Shown here one piece after another: positions 50,866-60,185 of a stretch of 64,000 bases of DNA (position 1 is the first letter of the stretch; each line of letters begins with the position of its first letter). The stretch comes from Idiomarina aquatica (GTDB lineage: Bacteria > Pseudomonadota > Gammaproteobacteria > Enterobacterales > Alteromonadaceae). The translations under genes and the position numbers were made by a program. The DNA lies in NCBI RefSeq assembly GCF_003987185.1, contig NZ_PIPS01000003.1, forward strand, positions 248,001 through 312,000, in the 5' to 3' direction. The notes below the pieces were generated by a model. That model had not been told where the DNA came from and did no database searches. It saw only the letters and a program-made list of their open reading frames with translations.

Positions 50866-53622
50866 ATGAAACTGCAAACTCTATTTAAAGCTTCTGCTGT
50901 TGCCGCAGCGCTTGCGCTGGCAGGCTGTGGTGGTGACATCAACATCGACACTGGTGCGACGGTTGAACAACCGGATCCAGGCACAGGTGGTGGCGACAAC
51001 GGTGGCGGTGATACCGGTGCTGACTTACCAGGTGAAACCAGTGGTTCACTCTCACTCGCAGCAAGTGAAGCGCTGGGTGAGGAAGTTCAGGTACAGGTTC
51101 TTTCTGGACGCATCACGGAAGATACCACGCTGGTAAATAGCCTGGAAGACGGTACAACAGTAATGTATGCCCTGGACGGACCTACTTTTGTCGGTGGTGA
51201 TAAAGCCGATTCTGCGGTGTTGACCGTTGAACCGGGCACTGTGATTTTTGGTCGTCAAGGTAACGATTACCTGGTGGTTAGCCGTGACTCACAAATCATC
51301 GCTGAAGGTACAGCGGACGCGCCGATTATCATGACGTCTTCGCAGGACGTGCTGGGTGAAGAAACGGCTCCGGGTCAATGGGGTGGCTTTATCATCTTGG
51401 GTAACGCGCCAAGCAACAAATGTCCTTCTGACGGTTCTGACTGTGCGCTTCAGGTTGAAGGCGCTGAAGAGGGTGCCGTATTCGGTGGTACCGACGAAAC
51501 AGACAACTCTGGTGTTTTACGCTACTTAGTGGTTAAGCACGGTGGTTTTGAAATCGCACCAGATAACGAATTAAACGGCATCACCTTCGGTGGCGTTGGT
51601 TCAGGCACAACGGTTGAATATTTACAGGTTCACGGCAACTCGGACGACGGCATCGAAATGTTCGGTGGTAACGTCGACTTTAAACACGTTGTATTAACCG
51701 GCATGCAAGACGACAGCATCGACTGGGATAACGGTTACCAGGGCCGCATGCAGTTCGTTTACGTTGAGCATGACAAAAACGGTGGCGACGCTAACCGTGG
51801 TATCGAAGCCGACAACGACGGTTCTAACCCAGCTGCTGAGCCAATGTCTAACCCCATTCTCGCGAACCTAACCATCATTGGTAATAACTTCCAGGGTGAA
51901 AACTCATCAGAAGGTATCTACTTACGTGAAGGGACTGGCGCGCAGTTCTACAACACCGTAGTAACCGGCCCATCAGAAATGGGCGAGTGTTTTGAAGTTG
52001 AAGGCAACGAAGTATCTCAAGGTCACTTAACCGATAACACCATTCGCATGGAAAACTCGGTTTTTGCCTGCAGCAACGGTGAAAACTTCAAGTTTGGTGA
52101 TACCGACGTTGACCTGGAAGACTGGTTCCTGAACGATCAAGCCAATAACTTCATCAGCGATTCTGTGATGCTGTCAGCCAATGGTCAGCCAATGAGCGGC
52201 TCACCGTTACTGGGTGCAGGACAAGACGTATCGAACACCGTAGACGGTAGCTTCTTTGAATCGGTTGATTTTATCGGCGCCGTGGGCGGCGATGACGACT
52301 GGCGTCAAGGCTGGGCCTTTGGTTTTGGCGGTGGTGAAGTGACTGCCGGTGACTCAGAAGCCCCAGTAGCAGGTTGCCCGGCCGGCACAGAAGCGATTAC
52401 TCCTATTGACGGCTCAACGACGACCTGTGAACTGGAAGGTCGTTACACAGACGATCTGACCCTGACCGCGGGTAACTACTACGCATTAACGGGTGCCGTG
52501 TTCATCGGTGGTGACAATGCTGACTCAGCAACCTTGACCATCGAACCTGGTGTTACCGTATACGGTCGTACCGGTAATGACTACCTGGTCATCAGCCGTG
52601 GTTCAGATATCGACGCTCAGGGTACTGCCGAAGAACCTATCTCACTGACATCGTCAATTGATGTTGAAGGTGGCGAAGGCATGCCAGGTCAATGGGGTGG
52701 TTTGATTATTCTTGGTAACGCGCCAAGCAACAAGTGTCCGTCAGACGGTTCAGACTGTGCGCTGCAGGTAGAAGGTGCTGAGGAAGGCGCTGTATTTGGT
52801 GGTACCGATACCGCTGATAACTCAGGTACGCTGCGCTATGTACGTGTCATGAACGGTGGCTTTGAAATCGCACCGGACAACGAACTTAACGGTATCACCT
52901 TCGGTGGTGTTGGTTCAGGCACAACGGTTGAGTACCTGCAAGTTCACAACAACTCTGACGATGGTATTGAAATGTTCGGCGGCAACGTTAACTTCAAGTA
53001 CGTTGTACTGACCAACATGCAAGACGACAGCATCGACTGGGATAACGGTTACCAAGGTAAACTGCAGTACGTACTGGTACGTCAAAACCCAGACAACTCA
53101 GACGCTAACCGTGGTATCGAAGCCGATAACGATGGCTCTAACCCAGGTGCTGAACCAATGTCTAGCCCGACCATCGCTAACCTGACCATCATTGGTAACA
53201 CCTTCTCTGGCGAAAACGCTTCAGAGGGTATCTACCTGCGCGAAGGTACTCAGGCAACGTTCTACAACACCATCGTATCAGGCCCGGCCGGTATGGGTGA
53301 GTGCTTAGAAGTTGAAGGTAACCCGGTAAGCCAGGGTCACCTGCAGGACGGCGGTATCAGCATGACGAACTCACTGATGGCCTGTGATAACGGTGAGAAC
53401 TTCAAGTTTGGTTCTTCAGATGTAGACCTGGAGCAGTGGTTCCTGGGTCAGGAAGGCAACAGCGTTGTGACAGCAGCAGAAGCACTGGACGGTATCTTTA
53501 CGGTATCTGACGCTGCAGCAGCTGATTTAAGCGGCGACACCTTCTTTGACAACGCAGACTTCGTTGGCGCAGTAAGCAGCGATAACGATTGGACTGCAGG
53601 CTGGACTGTTGGTCTGGAATAA
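50866..53622 (+). CDS. Duplicated beta-helix-like lipoprotein
   Basis: 918 aa. Signal peptide with lipobox LAGC, lipidated Cys21, then a Gly/Asp-rich linker (to about residue 55). The rest is two tandem copies of about 400 aa, offset by 438 residues. Both contain GQWGG, LGNAPSNKC, SDCALQVEGAEEGAVFGG, ELNGITFGGVGSG, GIEMFGGNV, SIDWDNGYQG and GIEADNDGSNP. Repeated short strands suggest a right-handed beta-helix. Cysteines are conserved between copies and may form disulfides. Function unknown; probably the surface lipoprotein partner of the TonB receptor 76 bases downstream. Confidence 0.88.
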   Translation: MKLQTLFKASAVAAALALAGCGGDINIDTGATVEQPDPGTGGGDNGGGDTGADLPGETSGSLSLAASEALGEEVQVQVLSGRITEDTTLVNSLEDGTTVMYALDGPTFVGGDKADSAVLTVEPGTVIFGRQGNDYLVVSRDSQIIAEGTADAPIIMTSSQDVLGEETAPGQWGGFIILGNAPSNKCPSDGSDCALQVEGAEEGAVFGGTDETDNSGVLRYLVVKHGGFEIAPDNELNGITFGGVGSGTTVEYLQVHGNSDDGIEMFGGNVDFKHVVLTGMQDDSIDWDNGYQGRMQFVYVEHDKNGGDANRGIEADNDGSNPAAEPMSNPILANLTIIGNNFQGENSSEGIYLREGTGAQFYNTVVTGPSEMGECFEVEGNEVSQGHLTDNTIRMENSVFACSNGENFKFGDTDVDLEDWFLNDQANNFISDSVMLSANGQPMSGSPLLGAGQDVSNTVDGSFFESVDFIGAVGGDDDWRQGWAFGFGGGEVTAGDSEAPVAGCPAGTEAITPIDGSTTTCELEGRYTDDLTLTAGNYYALTGAVFIGGDNADSATLTIEPGVTVYGRTGNDYLVISRGSDIDAQGTAEEPISLTSSIDVEGGEGMPGQWGGLIILGNAPSNKCPSDGSDCALQVEGAEEGAVFGGTDTADNSGTLRYVRVMNGGFEIAPDNELNGITFGGVGSGTTVEYLQVHNNSDDGIEMFGGNVNFKYVVLTNMQDDSIDWDNGYQGKLQYVLVRQNPDNSDANRGIEADNDGSNPGAEPMSSPTIANLTIIGNTFSGENASEGIYLREGTQATFYNTIVSGPAGMGECLEVEGNPVSQGHLQDGGISMTNSLMACDNGENFKFGSSDVDLEQWFLGQEGNSVVTAAEALDGIFTVSDAAAADLSGDTFFDNADFVGAVSSDNDWTAGWTVGLE

Positions 53623-53698
53623 CACCGCACTATAAACCGAGGGTACGCAAAGGATTGTGTGCCCCGGTTTTCACTGTATAAAAGAGGTAGTTACTATC

Positions 53699-56359
53699 AT
53701 GCGAGCCAAACAATTTCCTCTGGCGAGCCTTACTCTTGCGGTTTTAACTGGCTTGTCATCGCAAAGCGCTTTTGCAGCACAAGAACAGCAGGAACAATCC
53801 GCGTCTGAACAACAATCCTCACCGGAAGCGGTTATCGAAGAAGTGGTGACCACAGGTACTCGTTTGCAGGGCAGTGCGGCAGCGGTTGTTCAGGAACGTA
53901 AAGAGCAGGCGTTCGTTGCTGATATCATGGGCGCGGAACAAATTTCCCGTACCGGTGACAGCGACGCTGCAGCAGCCCTTCGCCGGGTGACCGGTTTGAC
54001 CCTGGTTGACGGCAAGTTTATTTATGTTCGTGGTTTGGGTGAGCGGTACTCCAGTACCCAATTGAATGGTATGTCAGTACCAAGCCCGGATCCCACCCGT
54101 GCTGTTATTCCACTGGATTTATTCCCGGCTGATATCATCGAGAGCCTGGCGGTGCAGAAGTCGTATTCTGCCTCGATGCCGGCAAACTTCGGCGGCGGTA
54201 ATGTTGATATTCGCCTGAAATCAGCACCGGATGAAGAGATCTTTAACGCCTCCATTAAAGTGGGCGGAAACAGCGAAAACTTTAACGACGCCTACTGGTA
54301 CGACGGCGGCAGTAACTGGAACGGTAAAGACGACGGCACTCGGGCAGCGCCGCAAATGCTGAAAGACCTGTGGGATCAGCGTACCTTTCTGGATGATATC
54401 TCATTGGAACAAAACCGCGATGTCGCTCTGGCGCTAAATCGCGACTATGATCCAACCCTGCAAAGCGTCGATCCGGATTACGGCCTCGACCTGACGTACG
54501 GTAACCGTTACGACATCGACGACAAGTGGGCGGTCGGCTTTTTGGCCACGGCAGCCTATGACAACGAGTGGGAAGTTTCTGAACAGTATCTGGGTGAAGA
54601 CTGGAGTCGCAATCCGGACGGAACTTACACGATTCTGCGTGGCTGGGATGATGTTGAGTCAACTGAGCAGCAAGTTACCTGGTCAGGCATGTTGACCGCA
54701 GGCATCAACTACGGCAGTAACCACCGTGTTGATTTAAGCCATGTCATCCTGAACGACACCGAAGATCAGTTCCGCGAAAAGCTCGGTAACAGCAACAACA
54801 TTAACTTTGGTTCTGACCAGCGTATCCGTTCTTATGACGTGACGTATCAGGAACGTCGCATGGTCGCGAACCAGATTAAAGGTATGCATACCTTTACCGA
54901 CTGGAACTTCCTCGGGGTTGACTGGAAATACTCTAAATCGCGCTCCAGCCGTTATGCTCCGGGTAATATCGAAACTCGCTTTATCCTAACCGACAGCAAT
55001 GATGACGGTGTTTTTGACCGTGAGAACGAGAGCGTGTTGACCAACGCCACCACCGCAGCCCGTTATAACTTCCAGGACTTGAACGACGAAGTTGAGAACT
55101 GGGGTGGTAACGTGACTCTGCCAATCATGCTGGATCACTGGGACATTACCCTGAAAGCTGGCGCTGATTTCGTGCAGAAGACACGCTACGCGACCAACCG
55201 TCGATTCGACATCAACACTCGTGCGTTTAGCGATTCCAGCATCCTGGAAGGCTATCAACTGGGTGAAATCCTGAACGATGACGTCATCGCAAACGCAGAG
55301 CTTGGCTTCTTGCCGATTCTGAACGACACCACCGTTGCGGGTGATGATTATATTTCCGCTCAGACAATTGATGCGTACTATTTCGAAGGTGACTTTTTCT
55401 TCGATGAAAAATGGCGCATAACCGCCGGTGTTCGTTGGGAAGATTTCCGCCAGGCGGTGGTACCATTGGTTCCGCAAACCGGCGAGATTGATTTGCCAAC
55501 CAGCCCGACTGTGGAAGATCTGGCGGATCTGGCGTTCCAGGAAGATGATCTCTACCCATCATTGGCATTGACCTACTTCCTGAGCGATGAACAGCAACTG
55601 CGCTTTAGTTACGGTAAAACCGTGGTACGTCCGGATCTGCGTGAAGTGTCCAGCTCAACCTACCTGGATCCGCTGACTTTGTTCCCCGTCGGTGGTACGC
55701 CGGGTCTTAACACCACGGACATCGATAACTTCGACGCCCGCTGGGAGTGGTATCAGGATAACGGCGATACCTTGTCGATTGGTTTGTTCTATAAAGACAT
55801 GACCAACCCGATTGAATCGGTGCAGTCGCCTTCTCAGGATGGTCCACCACTGGTACGTATCGCCAATGCTGAAACGGGTGAAGTTTATGGTACCGAAGTG
55901 GAATGGCTGAAAACACTGAGCAACAACTTCTTCTTATCCGGTAACGTCACCCTGAGTGACTCTAGCATCACACTGGATACGCAGAACATTGTTGAGCAAA
56001 CTGGCGTTTCTACGTCGATTACCAACACTGAACGGCGCTTAACCGGCCACTCAGAATGGGTCGTTAACACCCAACTTGGTTTCGACTCGGACGACGGCAT
56101 GCACTCGGCTTCATTAGTCTATAACGTGTTTGGTGACCGTATCATCATTCCGGGAATCGACGGCCGTGGTGATGCCTTTGAGCAACCGTTCCACTCACTT
56201 GATGCCGTGTACAGCTATTACCCGGACTTCAATTCTCAAGTAACCTTAAAGGTTCAGAACATCCTGAATCAGGATAAAGAAATTGAGTTTGATAATACGC
56301 TGTTACGTTCAGAAACTCGTGGTATCAGCTTCTCGCTTACGTATAAGCGCGAATTCTAA
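53699..56359 (+). CDS. TonB-dependent outer-membrane receptor
   Basis: 886 aa from ATG 53699 (AGAGG SD); a longer frame begins before the SD. Signal peptide about 25 residues (SAFA-A). The TonB box is likely EEVVTTGTR (about residues 45-53). A plug domain follows (about 60-185: ISRTGDSDAAAALRRVTG, VRGLGERYSSTQLNG) and then a 22-strand barrel ending in an aromatic residue (YKREF). It resembles the CirA/Xanthomonas-Caulobacter class that imports carbohydrates, peptides or organic phosphates. Cotranscription with the Pho-boxed lipoprotein suggests a phosphorus-containing ligand. Confidence 0.92.
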   Translation: MRAKQFPLASLTLAVLTGLSSQSAFAAQEQQEQSASEQQSSPEAVIEEVVTTGTRLQGSAAAVVQERKEQAFVADIMGAEQISRTGDSDAAAALRRVTGLTLVDGKFIYVRGLGERYSSTQLNGMSVPSPDPTRAVIPLDLFPADIIESLAVQKSYSASMPANFGGGNVDIRLKSAPDEEIFNASIKVGGNSENFNDAYWYDGGSNWNGKDDGTRAAPQMLKDLWDQRTFLDDISLEQNRDVALALNRDYDPTLQSVDPDYGLDLTYGNRYDIDDKWAVGFLATAAYDNEWEVSEQYLGEDWSRNPDGTYTILRGWDDVESTEQQVTWSGMLTAGINYGSNHRVDLSHVILNDTEDQFREKLGNSNNINFGSDQRIRSYDVTYQERRMVANQIKGMHTFTDWNFLGVDWKYSKSRSSRYAPGNIETRFILTDSNDDGVFDRENESVLTNATTAARYNFQDLNDEVENWGGNVTLPIMLDHWDITLKAGADFVQKTRYATNRRFDINTRAFSDSSILEGYQLGEILNDDVIANAELGFLPILNDTTVAGDDYISAQTIDAYYFEGDFFFDEKWRITAGVRWEDFRQAVVPLVPQTGEIDLPTSPTVEDLADLAFQEDDLYPSLALTYFLSDEQQLRFSYGKTVVRPDLREVSSSTYLDPLTLFPVGGTPGLNTTDIDNFDARWEWYQDNGDTLSIGLFYKDMTNPIESVQSPSQDGPPLVRIANAETGEVYGTEVEWLKTLSNNFFLSGNVTLSDSSITLDTQNIVEQTGVSTSITNTERRLTGHSEWVVNTQLGFDSDDGMHSASLVYNVFGDRIIIPGIDGRGDAFEQPFHSLDAVYSYYPDFNSQVTLKVQNILNQDKEIEFDNTLLRSETRGISFSLTYKREF

Positions 56360-56376
56360 CGACTACTGCAGTGACG

Positions 56377-56405
56377 AAAAGGGCTCCGTCAGGAGCCCTT
56401 TTTTT
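56377..56405. terminator. Bidirectional terminator between TonB receptor and mscS
   Basis: An 11-bp stem (56377-56387 with 56392-56402), a 4-base loop, A-rich and T-rich flanks. It would end both the lipoprotein-receptor transcript and the leftward mscS transcript. Confidence 0.9.
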
Positions 56406-56408
56406 ATG

Positions 56409-57308
56409 CTATGCAGAAGGTTCTTTTAAATGAATTTCCAGCGGTTTTGAGGTGTCCAGATGAATGTCGCGCTGGGGGAACGCAATGACAATGTTGTGTT
56501 CATCGAACAGCGCGTTCACCTTAAACCGAACATCCGACTGAATGCGGCGGATATCCATCGGCTGATGAACACTGGTCCAGAAATACAAATTAAACAGCAG
56601 CGAGCTGTCACCAAAGTCTTCAAAAATGACTTCAATAGGATAATCGGTCGATATCTGTTCGTGTTCTTCGGCGGCCTGACGCAATAAATCGCGCACTGTC
56701 TCTACCGGCGAACCGTAAGCGACACCAACGGAAACAACCGAACGAATATCCGCCGACACCAGCGTCCAGTTCACCACCCGCTGTTCAAGAAAGTAACTGT
56801 TTGGTACCAGTACGTGTACGCCGTCGTAACGGCGAATGCGAACACAGCGGTTGCCGATTTCTTCAACGCGACCTCGTTCTTTTTCCAGTTCGACGATATC
56901 GCCGATACGGATAGGGCGCTCGGCAATTAAGATGATGCCCGAGATGAGGTTGTTCAGCAGGTTTTGTGCGCCGAAGCCTACACCGATAGCCAGAGCGCCA
57001 CCGAGCACCGCGAAAATGGTGATAGGAATACCCGCAATTGGTAGCGCGATCAGCACGATCATGACGTAGGCAACGAACGAAATCAGGCGTCGAAACGCAA
57101 AGACGGTGTTTTCGGAAGCACCGCTGGAGCGCAACGCCCGCTTAACCAGACGCGCGCCAACCCAGCGCACCACGACGAAACCGATCATGATCAAGGTTAA
57201 CGCAATGATGACCTGCGACAGATAAATCGGGGTGTCACCCGCTTTATACAGCTCGGTCTGCCACAATGAGGCTACTGAGTCAGCAATATCCTGCCAGTTC
57301 ATTTGCAT
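56409..57308 (-). CDS. mscS: Small-conductance mechanosensitive channel MscS
   Basis: 299 aa. TM1 and TM2 (about residues 25-45 and 65-90), and the pore helix TM3 with glycine/alanine packing GGALAIGVGFGAQNLLNNLISGI (about 105-127). The cytoplasmic beta domain starts RPIRIGDIVEL. Homoheptameric osmotic safety valve in the inner membrane. Twelve bases downstream of the GST gene; function unrelated. Confidence 0.92.
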   Translation of the reverse strand: MQMNWQDIADSVASLWQTELYKAGDTPIYLSQVIIALTLIMIGFVVVRWVGARLVKRALRSSGASENTVFAFRRLISFVAYVMIVLIALPIAGIPITIFAVLGGALAIGVGFGAQNLLNNLISGIILIAERPIRIGDIVELEKERGRVEEIGNRCVRIRRYDGVHVLVPNSYFLEQRVVNWTLVSADIRSVVSVGVAYGSPVETVRDLLRQAAEEHEQISTDYPIEVIFEDFGDSSLLFNLYFWTSVHQPMDIRRIQSDVRFKVNALFDEHNIVIAFPQRDIHLDTSKPLEIHLKEPSA

Positions 57309-57319
57309 GTTCGTCGATC

Positions 57320-57937
57320 CTACACCTTAGCAGAAGGTAACGCCTTCATGCGTTCATACCACTGTTTAAGGTTCGGGTAGGCGTCGGTCACACGTAGGTT
57401 AACGACTTTGCCAAAATCGACCGAACAAAACGCGTTGATATCGGCTGCGGTGAGGCGACCAAACGCAATGTAGTCTTTGTCCTGTAGGTGCTGGTTCAGA
57501 AAGTCAAAAAACTCGGTGGCTGCTTTGATGTTGCTCTCGCCCCATTCCTTAATCGGGTTCATGCGGTGTTTAAAGTAATCGGTGGTATGTTGAAAACCCA
57601 TGCCGATGGGCAGGAACAAGTAAAAGTCGACCCAGCGGGTCCATTGTTCGATGATGGCCTTTTCATTGGCGTTGTTGCCAAGCAGCTTGGGAGAGTCCGG
57701 GTAATGTTCTTCGAAGTAGCGACAAATCGCCGTGGTTTCGCTGATGCAGGTGCCGTCGTCCAGTTCTAATACCGGCACTTTTTTCATCGGGTTTTTATTG
57801 CAGAATTCGGTACTGAGATTTTCGCCTTTGGCTAAATCGATTTCGACTCGGGTGACCTTGTCCAGCAATCCTTTTTCGGCTAAAAACATGCGCACGCGAC
57901 GCGGGTTTGGCGCTTTCGCCATTTCGTAAAGTTTCAT
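57320..57937 (-). CDS. Glutathione S-transferase family protein
   Basis: 205 aa. N-terminal thioredoxin-like domain (about residues 1-80: MKLYEMAKAPNPRRVRMFLAEKGL, then KVPVLELDDGTCISETTAICRY) with the glutathione-binding V-P and E-S/T-type motifs, and a helical C-terminal domain (about 90-200) with the FGRLTAADINAF segment. Cytosolic. The strong AGGAGG SD lies in the loop of a hairpin immediately before the start codon. Confidence 0.9.
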   Translation of the reverse strand: MKLYEMAKAPNPRRVRMFLAEKGLLDKVTRVEIDLAKGENLSTEFCNKNPMKKVPVLELDDGTCISETTAICRYFEEHYPDSPKLLGNNANEKAIIEQWTRWVDFYLFLPIGMGFQHTTDYFKHRMNPIKEWGESNIKAATEFFDFLNQHLQDKDYIAFGRLTAADINAFCSVDFGKVVNLRVTDAYPNLKQWYERMKALPSAKV

Positions 57938-57970
57938 GAGCTAACCTCCTGTTAAACTGGGTGTTAGCTC
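57938..57970 (-). promoter_or_regulatory. Hairpin carrying the GST ribosome-binding site in its loop
   Basis: Perfect 8-bp inverted repeat (57938-57945 with 57963-57970), 17-base loop. The SD (complement of 57945-57950) is at the loop-stem junction, and the stem ends at the base before the ATG. Confidence 0.6.
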
Positions 57971-57985
57971 CAATTTACTCCGACT

Positions 57986-58636
57986 TTAACGAGATTGAAA
58001 GGTGCTTTTCAGGCTGTTGGCGAAGGCAACAAACTTTTCTTTCATGGTGCGCTTCACTTTAATCTCCAGTGAGCCTAATACTTGTGTCCCTTCGATGTTC
58101 AGGTGAGGGGGCTGTTGTAAGTGGCCCATAGAAGGTGCTTTATTCTCGGTTGACCCCAGAATATTAAACACATTGGTGCTGATGGTGACTTCCTCAGGAA
58201 CAAAGATCTCGATGCTGGATAAGCCACCGATGATTTTAATGGTGACATCTGGTTGCTGAAAAATCGCATCACTAAAATCCAGCTCGACGGAGCCAAGTAA
58301 CGCATAAACGGTGATGGTTCGCGGTACGGTCCAAACTCCGGAGCGTTCATTGGAAGACAAGATTGAGACAATATTTTCCGTCGCTTCAACGCGACCTGCT
58401 CCATAATGCGGCGCAAATTGGCGGGCCTTGATGTTGTCGTAAGAGGAGTCAGGCTTGAGCTCAAGGTCTGCCACTAAATCAGCAAGCTGGGCATGCGAGG
58501 TTGCGTCCATTGCCGCATCAAGACGACGTTCAAAGGCCTCCGCAGAAATGATGCCGTGACTGTAATTCATGACCAACTGGTCGATGGTTTCTTCCCGTAC
58601 CTGCTCAAGCGGGCGATCTTCAAAGGTTACCGCCAT
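57986..58636 (-). CDS. DUF1707 / LiaF-like cell-envelope stress protein
   Basis: 216 aa, no transmembrane segment. N-terminal DUF1707-like helix-hairpin (about residues 15-60: NYSHGIISAEAFERRLDAAMDATSHAQLADLVADL). C-terminal beta-helical LiaF-type domain (about 90-205) with the repeated pattern V-LGSVELDFSDA, IIGGLSSIEIFVPE and ILGST. LiaF-type domains sit in cell-wall-antibiotic response systems, but there the protein is membrane-bound; here a soluble form stands alone. Role unknown. Confidence 0.8.
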   Translation of the reverse strand: MAVTFEDRPLEQVREETIDQLVMNYSHGIISAEAFERRLDAAMDATSHAQLADLVADLELKPDSSYDNIKARQFAPHYGAGRVEATENIVSILSSNERSGVWTVPRTITVYALLGSVELDFSDAIFQQPDVTIKIIGGLSSIEIFVPEEVTISTNVFNILGSTENKAPSMGHLQQPPHLNIEGTQVLGSLEIKVKRTMKEKFVAFANSLKSTFQSR

Positions 58637-58812
58637 AATGTTCCCCGGTTATGGATATCTTTTTTATTATTGGTGCTTATGCCGATAAACGCAAAACAGC
58701 TTTCTTTTTATAAAACATATACATAACAAGTTCTTACAAATGGACATACAATAACCGTTGGGATTTATTATGATGCTTGGTTATAACGTCGTTTTGCCTA
58801 CAAGAGGTGCTT

Positions 58813-59565
58813 ATGCGCAAGGTGTTACTGTCACTTACCATACTGGTATTGCTGGTGCCAACGGTGCTGGCGAAAAGCTGGGATGTCTATGTCATCAGCG
58901 CAATGCACGGCTACCATAAAGACCACCCAAGCTTTAATTACGACCATCTTTATAAGGTGGTTGAGCGGTTGGAGCCCGACCTTGTGGGGGTTGAGATCCG
59001 ACCCGAAGATATCGGTGAGGACTCTCGCTACCTAAACGCCAATTATCCGCTCGAAATGGTCGAGTTGGCGCAACGTTTTTCGGGTCGAGTGTTTGGTTTT
59101 GATTGGCTCGGTGATGCGATTACCGGACAACCGATCCCCAAAAACTATTGGCAGACGCTAACGGTTAAAAAACTTGAGCGGGAGTTAGATAAAGAGCAAG
59201 CCGTAATGGCGCGACGACCGCCGAAATTAGATGAACTGCAATCACAGCAGCAAGCGTTGTTGCAGAGCGCGACGGTCGAAAGTCTGATGGACGGACGCTA
59301 TGGGCAACTGACACGTGCCATTGATCAGCAACAACAACTGTGGCTCGGCAAAACTCGTTACCAGGCAATATTGGACTTTAACCAGCGACGCGATGAAAAG
59401 ATAGCGGAAAACATCGTCCGCGTCATGAATGCGCGCAGCGGCGGCACTCTGGTCGTTGTGACCGGTGCCGACCATCGTACGTTCATTGTCGAAAACCTGG
59501 AGCGAGCGTTTGGCGCTGGTATCAGAGTCCATCAGTCATTGCCCGTTACTTCAGTTGTTCATTAA
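58813..59565 (+). CDS. Secreted ChaN/TraB (TIKI-like) superfamily protein
   Basis: 250 aa from ATG 58813 (AGAGG SD). Signal peptide about 20 residues (TVLA-K). Starts with a strand and HGYHKDHPSFNYDHLYKVVE and continues PDLVGVEIRPEDI, then a helical middle and a late GADHRTFIVENL. The layout of a first strand with His, a GVE/R-type motif and a final ADH matches the EreA/ChaN/TraB/TIKI hydrolase superfamily. It may be a metal-dependent hydrolase or heme-iron protein in the periplasm. Function unknown. Confidence 0.7.
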   Translation: MRKVLLSLTILVLLVPTVLAKSWDVYVISAMHGYHKDHPSFNYDHLYKVVERLEPDLVGVEIRPEDIGEDSRYLNANYPLEMVELAQRFSGRVFGFDWLGDAITGQPIPKNYWQTLTVKKLERELDKEQAVMARRPPKLDELQSQQQALLQSATVESLMDGRYGQLTRAIDQQQQLWLGKTRYQAILDFNQRRDEKIAENIVRVMNARSGGTLVVVTGADHRTFIVENLERAFGAGIRVHQSLPVTSVVH

Positions 59566-59728
59566 GGCTGTTTGCCGAGCATTTTAATAACAACTGTTTT
59601 AATACACAGCGACTCTCGCTGTCGCAGCAGCGAATGTCGCTGGCAACCAACTGCCGTTGTTGCATCAGCCGCATCAACTGGCTTGATTCAATTTCCAGGC
59701 GGACACGGTTATTTTGTTGAGGACGCAT
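59546..59728 (-). CDS. Small cysteine-containing protein of unknown function
   Basis: 60 aa. Not a recognised family. The GAGGAG SD sits 8 bases before the ATG, and the gene overlaps the upstream 135-aa gene by 20 bases, both signs of a real coupled gene. A basic N-terminus, then a charged helical core and four cysteines (RCCDSESRC and KCSAN) that could bind metal or an Fe-S centre. The 3' end overlaps the convergent ChaN-like gene by 20 bases. The Fur-like promoter upstream suggests a role in iron starvation. Confidence 0.6.
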   Translation of the reverse strand: MRPQQNNRVRLEIESSQLMRLMQQRQLVASDIRCCDSESRCVLKQLLLKCSANSLNEQLK

Positions 59729-60116
59729 ACCTTGTCTCCTCGCGAAAACGTTCCAGATGTAAATGCCGGCAAGCTTTTTCGGCTAACGCCTGAAATCCCC
59801 GCAAACGCTTTAGATTGTCGTCCGAGTCGGCCTGTTCCAGCCAATGCGCCAGTTGTTTAAACAGAGCATGGTAGGTACTCAGCGTATCAGCATGGTGTTG
59901 CAGGCGAAATTGCACGCCCATGATGATGAGGCTGGCAGTGACGTAATTTTGCTGTGCATTGGCGCCGAGCACCTCATCGTCACTGGCCGCAAGAGCCGAT
60001 GCGCGCGCTTTCGTTAACAGCCGGAGGGCATTATCAAGTTGCCCTTGCTGCAATTTGCCGGAAGCCGCATGGAACATTTGATGAAAGCGATGATTCTCGA
60101 CGATAGCGCATGACAT
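59709..60116 (-). CDS. Helical TPR-like protein of unknown function
   Basis: 135 aa, all-helical, soluble. The helical pairs GKLQQGQLDNALRLLTKARASAL and ADTLSTYHALFKQLAHWLEQA look like degenerate TPRs. Four histidines and a C-terminal HLHLERFREET could bind metal. Not a family I can name. First of a two-gene leftward unit with the 60-aa gene, with a Fur-like site in its promoter. Confidence 0.7.
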   Translation of the reverse strand: MSCAIVENHRFHQMFHAASGKLQQGQLDNALRLLTKARASALAASDDEVLGANAQQNYVTASLIIMGVQFRLQHHADTLSTYHALFKQLAHWLEQADSDDNLKRLRGFQALAEKACRHLHLERFREETRYASSTK

Positions 60117-60152
60117 AGTAAAACCCTACTGATGGTTGACGATGACCCAACA

Positions 60153-60181
60153 ATAGTACAAATGAGAATCGTTCGCAACAA
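60153..60181 (-). promoter_or_regulatory. Promoter with overlapping Fur-like box
   Basis: Read leftward: TTGTTG -35 (60176-60181), 17-base spacer, TACTAT -10 (60153-60158). The 15-base site 60163-60177 matches the Fur core TGATAATNATTATCA at 10 of 14 informative positions and lies in the spacer, where binding would block RNA polymerase. Confidence 0.65.
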
Positions 60182-60185
60182 TGAA

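Noticed and set aside
51052-53630. Open frames antisense to the lipoprotein
   Set aside because: They are short, lack SD sites and follow from codon bias of the repeated coding sequence.
53657-53698. Extended start of the TonB receptor
   Set aside because: The SD and a normal signal peptide place the start at 53699.
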